Assembly (NCBI GenBank): GCA_003645435.1
Contig: QNFD01000128.1
Coordinates: forward strand, 1-7,341
Length of the DNA: 7,341 nt
Reading direction: 5' to 3'
From: Gammaproteobacteria bacterium
Lineage (GTDB): Bacteria > Pseudomonadota > Gammaproteobacteria > GCA-001735895
The notes under the pieces were generated by a model. The model was not told where the DNA came from. It saw nothing but the letters and a program-made list of their open reading frames with translations, and searched no databases. Below are positions 1 to 7,341 of this stretch, piece by piece (position 1 is the stretch's first letter; each line of letters opens with the position of its first letter). Both the position numbers and the translations under genes were made by a program.

Positions 1-124
1 CGCCCTGCTGTTCCGCCATCACCTTCGTTAAGGCCGCGGTCAGCGTGGTCTTACCGTGATCAACGTGACCGATGGTACCCACGTTTACGTGGGGCTTGTT
101 TCTTTCAAATTTTACTTTTGACAT
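1..124 (-). CDS. tuf: Elongation factor Tu, N-terminal fragment (runs off window)
   Basis: EF-Tu is the GTPase that brings aminoacyl-tRNA to the ribosomal A site. Only the first 41 codons are present; the gene continues past base 1. The translation begins [19 protein letters not shown] and carries the P-loop GHVDHGKT at residues 19-26, which is diagnostic of EF-Tu and distinct from the AHVDAGKT of EF-G. The ATG at 122-124 follows a GAGAG ribosome binding site by about seven bases. The gene lies 121 bp downstream of tRNA-Thr, as in the E. coli thrT-tufB arrangement, so tRNA and tuf are probably cotranscribed and separated by processing. The leader contains a perfect small hairpin at 165-182. 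Whether this is the only tuf copy cannot be judged here. Confidence 0.97.
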   Translation of the reverse strand, partial: MSKVKFERNKPHVNVGTIGHVDHGKTTLTAALTKVMAEQQG

Positions 125-164
125 AAGATTTCTCTCAATTAAATTCGGCCCATCACAGCCTTCT

Positions 165-182
165 ATTTACCAAAGGGTAAAT
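165..182 (-). promoter_or_regulatory. Hairpin in the tuf leader
   Basis: On the minus strand ATTTACC, loop CTTT and GGTAAAT form a perfect 7-bp stem with a 4-nt loop, about 40 nt before the tuf start codon. No U-run follows, so it is not an intrinsic terminator. It could be a processing or stability element between tRNA-Thr and tuf, or take part in tuf autoregulation. The structure is seen directly; the role is inference. Confidence 0.4.
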
Positions 183-245
183 CTAAAAAACACCTAACTC
201 ACATTCCTGCCAGGGCCGCCATTTTTCAAATACACCCCTAAGAGC

Positions 246-321
<76 letters not shown>

Positions 322-395
322 CTGATTCGCTTAAAGCCCCTTCCTTATTAGAGGATGTCGTAAAAAATCGTCTTGCGACACCATCTTTAACAATT

Positions 396-470
<75 letters not shown>

Positions 471-534
471 AAATTTACTTTTTCCAACTACTTTCCATCG
501 CCTTCGTATACGCTGCAATCGCACATCTATATAG

Positions 535-554
535 ATGGTGGAGGGGGGTGGATT
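535..554 (-). repeat. Exact 20-bp copy of the tRNA-Tyr 3' end
   Basis: Bases 535-554 are identical to 711-730. They comprise the last 19 nt of tRNA-Tyr (3' side of the T-stem, acceptor strand, discriminator and CCA) plus one flanking base. The two copies are 176 bp apart. The flanking bases differ on both sides (534 against 710, 555 against 731), so the duplication has sharp edges. No 5' tRNA half accompanies this copy, so it is not a second tRNA gene. Confidence 0.95.
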
Positions 555-711
555 ACTCCGGGCTCCTGCCCTCCGCCCTTCGGGCCGTCCTTCGGACGTT
601 CAAATTCGTTCCTGACGAATTTGTCAAACCACCTGGTTCGAACCCACCCCGGTCTTAGACCATCGCTATTTATTCGACCTGACTACGCCTCAGGGTTCTA
701 TTTAACCTTAA
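536..711 (-). ncRNA. rtT-like structured spacer unit downstream of tRNA-Tyr
   Basis: This 176-nt unit starts directly after the tRNA-Tyr CCA and ends with a second copy of the tRNA-Tyr 3' terminus, including CCA. In the E. coli tyrT operon, 178-bp repeats, each containing 19 bp of the tRNA-Tyr 3' end, follow the tRNA gene and give rise to the processed rtT RNA. Length, position and repeated segment all match that layout. Read on the minus strand, the unit contains small perfect hairpins at 651-661, 601-623 (9-bp stem), 586-598, 575-585 and 560-571. Similarity of the interior to E. coli rtT RNA was not checked. A stable RNA product is inferred. The alternative is a passive spacer made by duplication of the tRNA end. 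Confidence 0.5.
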
Positions 712-796
712 TGGTGGAGGGGGGTGGATTCGAACCACCGAAGGCTGAGCCAGCAGATTTACAGTCTGCCCCCTTTGGCCACTCGGGAACCCCTCC
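712..796 (-). tRNA. tyrU: tRNA-Tyr(GTA)
   Basis: This is an 85-nt type II tRNA with a long variable arm and encoded CCA, the usual length for bacterial tRNA-Tyr. The acceptor is GGAGGGG (790-796) with CCCCTCC (716-722). The anticodon loop CTGTAAA gives anticodon GTA, and the T-arm is GGTGG, TTCGAAT, CCACC. A strong promoter lies a few bases upstream, making it the first gene of the tRNA-tuf unit. Its last 19 nt recur at 536-554. The symbol follows the E. coli gene in the same position. Confidence 0.97.
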
Positions 797-802
797 AAAC
801 AA

Positions 803-838
803 GGTGCGTATTCTCTACAGGCACTATCGGCATGTCAA
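803..838 (-). promoter_or_regulatory. Sigma70 promoter of the tRNA-Tyr-Gly-Thr-tuf unit
   Basis: The minus strand has a perfect -35 box TTGACA (833-838), a 17-bp spacer and a -10 box GAGAAT (810-815, 4 of 6 consensus). Transcription should start near 802-804, only 6-8 nt before the mature 5' end of tRNA-Tyr. The stretch after the -10 (ACGCACC) is fairly GC-rich, as in stringently controlled stable-RNA promoters. It allows expression independent of the upstream EF-G gene. Confidence 0.75.
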
Positions 839-942
839 TAGAGATACGGATTAATCGTCTAACTAAATCAAAGCCTTATTGTTCAGAACCTCGATATATT
901 CGATGTCCTGCCAACTCTGATCGAAATAATCCTTTGCCGAGC

Positions 943-3030
<2,088 letters not shown>

Positions 3031-3151
3031 GGTTGTTCTCAAGTAAAAAGTTTATAAAATATCAGTCATTGCCGGCTCATGCGCGGGCTATATATCCAGT
3101 AAACACCAATACGATAGTGCTGCCTTTGTCACTAAAAGACGAAATAATCAC

Positions 3152-3170
3152 TGTAAATTATTGATTTACA
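3152..3170. promoter_or_regulatory. Perfect dyad TGTAAAT-N5-ATTTACA in the EF-G leader
   Basis: Two 7-bp arms (3152-3158 and 3164-3170) form a perfect inverted repeat 5 bp apart, about 30-48 nt downstream of the predicted EF-G transcription start. AT-rich dyads of this shape are typical repressor or regulator sites. It resembles a TyrR/PhhR box (TGTAAA-N6-TTTACA) but has seven rather than six bases between the hexamers. No T-run follows, so it is not a terminator. The regulator is unknown. Confidence 0.35.
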
Positions 3171-3198
3171 AGGAAATAATGATAAACTGGATTTCTAC

Positions 3199-3235
3199 CG
3201 GCGCATATTCTATCACACTATTTGGAAACTGCTAC
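3199..3235 (-). promoter_or_regulatory. Predicted extended -10 promoter for the EF-G gene
   Basis: On the minus strand TGATAGAAT (3207-3215) is an extended -10: TGn followed by a hexamer matching TATAAT at 5 of 6 positions. A weak -35 (GTAGCA, 3230-3235) lies 17 bp upstream, which is tolerable for an extended -10 promoter. The discriminator ATGCGCC is GC-rich, as in growth-rate and stringent-controlled promoters of translation genes. Transcription would start near 3199-3200, giving a leader of about 170 nt. The region 3031-3299 holds no gene. No convincing terminator for the upstream hydratase gene is visible in it. Confidence 0.6.
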
Positions 3236-3299
3236 TCCTTCAATGAGATCAATATCTGGGCGGGCGGGTTTATTGCAAGCCGGATTCACAATCTCATCT

Positions 3300-4076
3300 T
3301 TAACGATTCTTATACTCGGGCTTACGTTTCTCGATAAAGGCCTGCATACCCTCTTTCTGATCGTCCAGAGCAAAGCTCGAAAAGAACATTTCTCTTTCAG
3401 TTTTGTTGCCTTGCGACAGGCTGGTCTCAAGCGCTGTATTCACCGCCTTTTTAGCCAGCATTACCACCGGCTGGGAATAACTCGCAATTTGCGTGGCCAC
3501 CTCGATTGCTTTACCGAGATAACTATCCAACGGTTCGACACGTGACACAAGCCCTGATCGCTCGGCTTCGGCGGCTTCCATCGTGCGCCCACTTAAGCAC
3601 ATATCCATTGCTTTCGATTTTCCTACCAGGCGGGTCAGACGTTGTGAACCACCAATTCCCGGGATAGTACCAATAGTCACTTCGGGCTGGCCAAATACGG
3701 CGTTCTCGGCGGCAATGATAAAATCGCACATCATCGCCAGTTCACAGCCGCCACCCAGCGCGTATCCGGCAACCGCCGCGATCACCGGTTTCCGGCACAG
3801 GCCAATTCGATCCCAGTTTCTGGCAATGCTGTCTTCGGATAGCATTTGCTGGTAGGTCTGGTCCTTCATTTCACTGATATCGGCGCCGGCGGCGAAAGCC
3901 TTATCGTTACCGGTAATGACTATCGCCCCGATTTCAACATCCGATTCAAGGTCATCAATGGCAAGGGCCAGTTCCGCGAACAATGCCTGGCATAATGCAT
4001 TCAGAGCTTTAGGTCGATTAAGCGTTATGACACCAACGGCCTGCCGCTTTTCGAGCAATATGTGTTCAAAGTTCAT
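3300..4076 (-). CDS. Enoyl-CoA hydratase (crotonase family, ECHS1-like)
   Basis: This enzyme hydrates 2-trans-enoyl-CoA to 3-hydroxyacyl-CoA in beta-oxidation. The 258-aa protein resembles the mitochondrial short-chain enoyl-CoA hydratase core along its length. FAAGADI at 61-67 and the glycines at 108-110 form the oxyanion hole region. Glu112 (in GGGCELAM) and Glu132 (in FGQPEV) are exactly 20 residues apart, like catalytic Glu144 and Glu164 of the rat enzyme. Both are present, so true hydratase activity is expected rather than an isomerase-only function. The C-terminal DDQKEGMQAFIEKRKP is typical of the family. The ATG at 4076 is the furthest upstream start, with an in-frame TAG 12 bases before it. 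A GGGAGA ribosome binding site lies 12 nt upstream, rather far. It follows the acyl-CoA dehydrogenase by 78 bp. Substrate chain length cannot be read. A methylthioacryloyl-CoA hydratase role (DmdD-like) is a minor alternative. Confidence 0.93.
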   Translation of the reverse strand: MNFEHILLEKRQAVGVITLNRPKALNALCQALFAELALAIDDLESDVEIGAIVITGNDKAFAAGADISEMKDQTYQQMLSEDSIARNWDRIGLCRKPVIAAVAGYALGGGCELAMMCDFIIAAENAVFGQPEVTIGTIPGIGGSQRLTRLVGKSKAMDMCLSGRTMEAAEAERSGLVSRVEPLDSYLGKAIEVATQIASYSQPVVMLAKKAVNTALETSLSQGNKTEREMFFSSFALDDQKEGMQAFIEKRKPEYKNR

Positions 4077-4154
4077 TAAGAATAACTATCTCCCGGCGCC
4101 AATCTCGAGTTCGCCAAAACTAGCCCACGTAAGTATTTTCAAATTGATCAAATA

Positions 4155-5939
4155 TCAGCTAAAGGAGTCGACCGCAATACCCATAACGCTACTCGATCCT
4201 GCCAGTATGGTATGCCTTAAGCCCTCACTGCGGGGTAATATGTGTTCGGCGAAAAAAGTCGCCGTGATTATTTTATTACGATAGAAATAATCATCGGCAC
4301 CTGCTAGCAAATGTCGTTGGGCGGCTACCGCCGACTTCGCCATCAACCATCCACAGACGACATTGCCGACCAGCATTAAATAATTCACTGCAATTGAACC
4401 CGCTAAATCCGGGTCATCCGCTGCCTGCTTAAGAAACCACCCGGTTGTATCGTCCAGCGCCTGAACCGCTGTAGTGAAATGACCCGAGATAGATTTTAGC
4501 TCTTCGCTCGCTGATTCAAGCTCGGATTTAAACGCATTCAATTCAGACACCAGCTCAGCCATTGCCATGCCCTTGTCACGCAGGAGTTTACGCCCGATCA
4601 GGTCCAGCCCCTGAATGCCGGTAGTGCCTTCGTATATAGTCAGTATCCTGGCATCTCGCATGTACTGGGCAGCGCCGGTTTCTTCTATGAAGCCCATGCC
4701 GCCATGAACCTGCACACCCAGAGAAGTCACTTCCTGTGCCATTTCGGTTGGCCACGCCTTGGCCACGGGGGTTAACAGATCGACCCGGCGCTGATGTTTT
4801 GCTTTTTCCTGTTCGGCGTCGCAATGATGCGCGAGGTCGTACTCAGATGCAGCGACATAGGCGAGTGCACGACCCGCTTCAGCAAGCGCGCGCATTTGCA
4901 TTAACATGCGACGCACGTCGGCGTGGTGAATTATGGTCACGCGTTCCTGCTGCCCGGGCGCATATCCCTGCACCCGCTCCTGCGCGTAAGCAAGCGCGCG
5001 TTGATATGCTCGCTCTGAAAGTCCAACACCCTGCATTCCCACTTCGAGTCGCGCATGGTTCATCATCGTAAACATGCAGGCGAGACCGTTATTCTCTTCA
5101 CCCACCAGGTAACCAATAGCGCCGCCCGCATCACCGTAACTCATGACACAGGTTGGCGAGGCGTGAATGCCCAACTTGCTCTCCATCGACACAAGCCTTA
5201 GATCATTACGCTCGCCTGGCGTACCGTCATCGTTGAGATGATATTTAGGCACCAAAAACAGGGAAATACCTTTCACACCCTCAGGCGCATCCGGCAAACG
5301 CGCCAACACCAGGTGCACGATGTTTTCGGCCATCTCGTGATCGCCCCAGGTGATGAATATCTTTTGGCCGGTAATACGGTAGTAGTCGGCTTCGGGTACG
5401 GCCCTGGTTTTCACCGCGGCCAAATCGGTGCCGGCCTGGGGTTCGGTCAGGTTCATTGTTCCAGACCACAGGCCAGTGACCATTTTTTCCAGATACCGGG
5501 ATTTCAACGCCTCACTGGCATGCTGACTGATTGCTTCGATGGCACCGGATGTGAGCAACGGGCAAAGTGCCAGCGATAAATTCGATCCGCTCCACATTTC
5601 GGTGGCCGCCGACTGTAACAGGTAGGGTAATCCCTGTCCGCCATGATCGGTCGGCTGACTAATCCCCTGCCAACCATTCTCGACGAACTGGCGATAGGCG
5701 TCGGCGAATCCATCGGGACTCACTACCGCACCATTTTCGATATGCGTGCCGGCCTCGTCTCCCGATTGATTAATCGGTGAAAATACTTCAGTGGCGAGCA
5801 CCGCCGCCTGTTCAAGAATCGCCGCCACCATATCGGCGGTCGCGTCTTCAAAACCAGGCAATTTGCCGATTTTTTCCAGGTTCGCGAGTTCATCGATGAC
5901 AAATTGCATATCCTTTAGAGGCGCTTGGTAATCAGACAT
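4155..5939 (-). CDS. Acyl-CoA dehydrogenase, long FadE/DmdC type
   Basis: This FAD enzyme oxidises an acyl-CoA to the 2-enoyl-CoA. At 594 aa it belongs to the roughly 600-residue group that carries an extra N-terminal segment and a C-terminal helical extension, unlike the 380-aa MCAD type. LTEPQAGTDL (164-173) and ITGQKIFITWGDH (189-201) form the FAD/substrate region. VHGGMGFIEE (411-420) and IYEGTTGIQ (435-443) are the C-terminal core motifs. Glu437 sits in the IYEGT position of the catalytic base of MCAD-like enzymes. Residues from about 460 to 594 form the C-terminal extension. The ATG at 5939 has a CAGG ribosome binding site eight bases upstream. The gene begins 24 bp after the nitroreductase stop and is followed by the hydratase that would take its product. 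Database names for this group include FadE and 3-methylmercaptopropionyl-CoA dehydrogenase (DmdC). The sequence alone does not fix the substrate. Confidence 0.93.
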   Translation of the reverse strand: MSDYQAPLKDMQFVIDELANLEKIGKLPGFEDATADMVAAILEQAAVLATEVFSPINQSGDEAGTHIENGAVVSPDGFADAYRQFVENGWQGISQPTDHGGQGLPYLLQSAATEMWSGSNLSLALCPLLTSGAIEAISQHASEALKSRYLEKMVTGLWSGTMNLTEPQAGTDLAAVKTRAVPEADYYRITGQKIFITWGDHEMAENIVHLVLARLPDAPEGVKGISLFLVPKYHLNDDGTPGERNDLRLVSMESKLGIHASPTCVMSYGDAGGAIGYLVGEENNGLACMFTMMNHARLEVGMQGVGLSERAYQRALAYAQERVQGYAPGQQERVTIIHHADVRRMLMQMRALAEAGRALAYVAASEYDLAHHCDAEQEKAKHQRRVDLLTPVAKAWPTEMAQEVTSLGVQVHGGMGFIEETGAAQYMRDARILTIYEGTTGIQGLDLIGRKLLRDKGMAMAELVSELNAFKSELESASEELKSISGHFTTAVQALDDTTGWFLKQAADDPDLAGSIAVNYLMLVGNVVCGWLMAKSAVAAQRHLLAGADDYFYRNKIITATFFAEHILPRSEGLRHTILAGSSSVMGIAVDSFS

Positions 5940-5963
5940 GATATTTACCTGTGAATAAAATTA

Positions 5964-6671
5964 TTAGTCATAAAACCTGACGGATTCGGCCACCGTGGCA
6001 CGAGTTGGGCGAATCTGGTTTTCAGGGCATGATTTATCTTCGTATCCAAACGAGATACCAAACAGCAATTTTTGCTCTGGCTCAATATTGAGCTGTGCAC
6101 GAACTACCTCGGCGTTATAACCGAGTATTGTCTGCGGGCAACTGGCAATGCCATGGGATAGCATGGCTAACATCAGGTTTTGAGCATAAATGCCTATATC
6201 GAGGGCCTCGCGAATGCCGCCCCAGTCGGGCATGAACAGGAAAACCACGTGGGGCGCGTCAAAAAAATCCAGGTTACGCAAGAAAGCCTGCCGCTTACCT
6301 TCGGTATCTTCGCGCGTCACACCCAGGGCCTGATATAACATCTTGCCAACTTCCACCTGCCGCCGTCGGTAAACGCCGTCGTATTTCGCGTCGTAGGGAA
6401 AATCGAGCGCGTGCTCTCCTTCACCGATAGTTTTCAATAACGCTTCGCTCATCGCATCCCTCGACGCACCCGAAAGCACATGTACCAGCCAGGGTTGGGT
6501 ATTGCAGTTCGAGGGCGCGGTGGCAGCCACCGAGAAGATATCTTCGAGTAAACCCGGTTCTATACGGTCGGGCAGAAAAGCCCTGATGGAACGACGTGAG
6601 CGCGCCATGTCTGCAAATTGCTGCGCGAACTCGGGTGTCGTCTTTTCGATATTAGATACAGATGTCAACAT
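5964..6671 (-). CDS. Nitroreductase-family FMN oxidoreductase (PnbA/NfnB-like)
   Basis: This protein probably uses FMN and NAD(P)H to reduce nitroaromatics, quinones or an unknown natural substrate. The 235-aa form starts at the ATG at 6671. A longer reading frame reaches a TTG at 6725, but that lacks support. RRSIRAF at 26-32 and APSNCNTQPW at 52-61 are the FMN phosphate and ribityl binding motifs of the fold. GIYAQNLMLAMLSHGIASCPQ (160-180) and ISFGYED (206-212) are the C-terminal core. The pattern resembles 4-nitrobenzoate reductase PnbA and NfnB more than classical NfsA or NfsB. It lies between HMG-CoA lyase (62 bp upstream) and the acyl-CoA dehydrogenase (24 bp downstream), so it is probably cotranscribed. 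Its role in acyl-CoA catabolism is unclear. The ribosome binding site is weak. Family assignment is firm, substrate unknown. Confidence 0.88.
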   Translation of the reverse strand: MLTSVSNIEKTTPEFAQQFADMARSRRSIRAFLPDRIEPGLLEDIFSVAATAPSNCNTQPWLVHVLSGASRDAMSEALLKTIGEGEHALDFPYDAKYDGVYRRRQVEVGKMLYQALGVTREDTEGKRQAFLRNLDFFDAPHVVFLFMPDWGGIREALDIGIYAQNLMLAMLSHGIASCPQTILGYNAEVVRAQLNIEPEQKLLFGISFGYEDKSCPENQIRPTRATVAESVRFYD

Positions 6672-6733
6672 AGTGCCAAATTTTTCATGGGTAGCGATTG
6701 TCGCACAGAAAACGATAGAGCCCAATCAGCCGA

Positions 6734-7341
6734 TTAGTTTGGGTTTGCTTGAATTCTTTTTTGTAGCGCCAGTGCCGCTTTTGAGGCGGGCTCTCGCCCG
6801 AGAAAATCACTGATGTAGCGACCCGCTTCGAGCAACTTGTCCATGTCGACGCCAGTTTCTATTTTCATCCCATCGAGCATGTAGAGTACATCCTCGGTAG
6901 CTATATTGCCTGTCGCACCTTTCGCATAAGGACAGCCGCCCAGGCCCGCAACCGAACTATCGACTACCGCGATTCCACACTCCAGCACCGCATATAAATT
7001 AGCCAGCCCCTGCTCATAAGTATCGTGAAAATGGGCCGCAAGCTGTGCAACCGGAACCGTATCGAGCAGGCGCTCGACCAGCGCCCTGGCTTTCCCCGGT
7101 GTGCCGACACCGGTGGTATCGCCGAGAGATATTTCATAACAGCCCTGATCGAGCAAACGCGCAGCGACACTGGCAACTCTATCGATGGACACTTCACCCT
7201 CGTATGGACATCCCAGCACACAGGAAATGTAACCCCGGATCCTCAGGTTTTCGGCGTGAGCCTTTTCTACCACCAGACGATATCGTTCGATACTTTTATC
7301 GATCGAGCAATTGATATTTTTCTGGGTGAAGGTTTCTGAAG
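6734..7341 (-). CDS. Hydroxymethylglutaryl-CoA lyase, 5' part outside window
   Basis: HMG-CoA lyase cleaves 3-hydroxy-3-methylglutaryl-CoA to acetyl-CoA and acetoacetate, ending leucine/isovalerate degradation (LiuE/MvaB in bacteria). The open frame continues to the window edge, giving 201 C-terminal residues beginning SETFTQKNINCSID. Counting from there, His103 and His105 in HFHDTY, Cys136 in GLGGCPYAKGATGN and Asn145 match human His233, His235, Cys266 and Asn275 with identical spacing. These are the metal ligands and the active-site cysteine loop. The N-terminal barrel strands, with the equivalents of Arg41, Asp42 and Glu72, lie beyond the window. An internal GTG at 7273 is not the real start, because conserved sequence continues upstream of it. 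It is the first visible gene of the catabolic cluster. A carboxylase such as LiuB/LiuD, or an isovaleryl-CoA dehydrogenase upstream, would confirm a leucine pathway. Confidence 0.95.
   Translation of the reverse strand, partial: SETFTQKNINCSIDKSIERYRLVVEKAHAENLRIRGYISCVLGCPYEGEVSIDRVASVAARLLDQGCYEISLGDTTGVGTPGKARALVERLLDTVPVAQLAAHFHDTYEQGLANLYAVLECGIAVVDSSVAGLGGCPYAKGATGNIATEDVLYMLDGMKIETGVDMDKLLEAGRYISDFLGREPASKAALALQKRIQANPN

Noticed and set aside
356..382. Terminator between tRNA-Gly and tRNA-Thr (GTC-GCAA-GAC followed by six Ts on the minus strand)
   Set aside because: The stem is only 3-4 bp, and tRNA-Thr and tuf lie downstream in the same unit. Efficient termination here is implausible.
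535..730. attL/attR of an integrated element at tRNA-Tyr
   Set aside because: The repeat is a tRNA 3' end, as in attachment sites, but only 176 bp separate the copies. No integrase or cargo is present and the tRNA is intact. The E. coli tyrT-like repeat explains the layout better.
3080..3105. LexA-like site (CTGGATATATAG) in the EF-G leader
   Set aside because: It has the left CTG and the AT-rich centre, but the required CAG at the right is missing.
3152..3170. TyrR/PhhR box controlling the EF-G and tRNA-Tyr region
   Set aside because: The hexamers match TGTAAA and TTTACA but are separated by seven bases instead of six. It is kept only as an unassigned dyad.
3243..3297. Terminator after the enoyl-CoA hydratase gene (ATGAGAT/ATCTCAT)
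   Set aside because: The 7-bp arms are 41 nt apart with no supporting inner stem and no T-run, so it is not a convincing intrinsic terminator.
6672..6725. TTG start at 6725 for the nitroreductase, adding 18 residues
   Set aside because: The extra residues do not resemble the family N-terminus. The interval could instead hold a weak promoter (TTGGGC-N17-GACAAT, 6697-6725), itself too poor to annotate.

Overview
The window suggests a gammaproteobacterium, probably environmental or marine. The main evidence is a tRNA-Tyr / tRNA-Gly / tRNA-Thr / tuf array in the order of the E. coli tyrU-glyT-thrT-tufB operon. The genus cannot be read from the sequence. Every supported gene lies on the minus strand, so transcription runs from high to low coordinates.

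Catabolic block (7341 to 3300). In transcription order it holds the 3' two thirds of an HMG-CoA lyase gene, a PnbA/NfnB-like nitroreductase, a long (594 aa) FadE/DmdC-type acyl-CoA dehydrogenase and an ECHS1-like enoyl-CoA hydratase. Gaps of 62, 24 and 78 bp suggest one operon. The dehydrogenase and hydratase would carry out two consecutive beta-oxidation-type steps. HMG-CoA lyase is the final step of leucine/isovalerate catabolism, giving acetyl-CoA and acetoacetate. The natural acyl-CoA substrate is open; branched-chain, fatty-acyl and methylmercaptopropionyl (DMSP-derived) substrates are all possible.

Translation block (3299 to 1). A likely sigma70 promoter with an extended -10 and a GC-rich discriminator precedes a leader of about 170 nt and a complete EF-G gene. 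This EF-G resembles the second EF-G (EF-G 2 / FusB type) of gammaproteobacteria and has no rpsL or rpsG next to it. A second promoter, with a perfect TTGACA box, sits just ahead of tRNA-Tyr. It should drive tRNA-Tyr(GTA), tRNA-Gly(TCC), tRNA-Thr(GGT) and tuf, of which only the first 41 codons are visible.

The most unusual element lies between tRNA-Tyr and tRNA-Gly. The last 19 nt of the tRNA-Tyr gene plus one flanking base recur exactly 176 bp downstream, after a run of small perfect hairpins. This closely parallels the 178-bp tRNA-Tyr-terminal repeats of the E. coli tyrT operon, the source of rtT RNA. No CRISPR array, insertion sequence, phage or defence gene was found, and no wholly new system is claimed.
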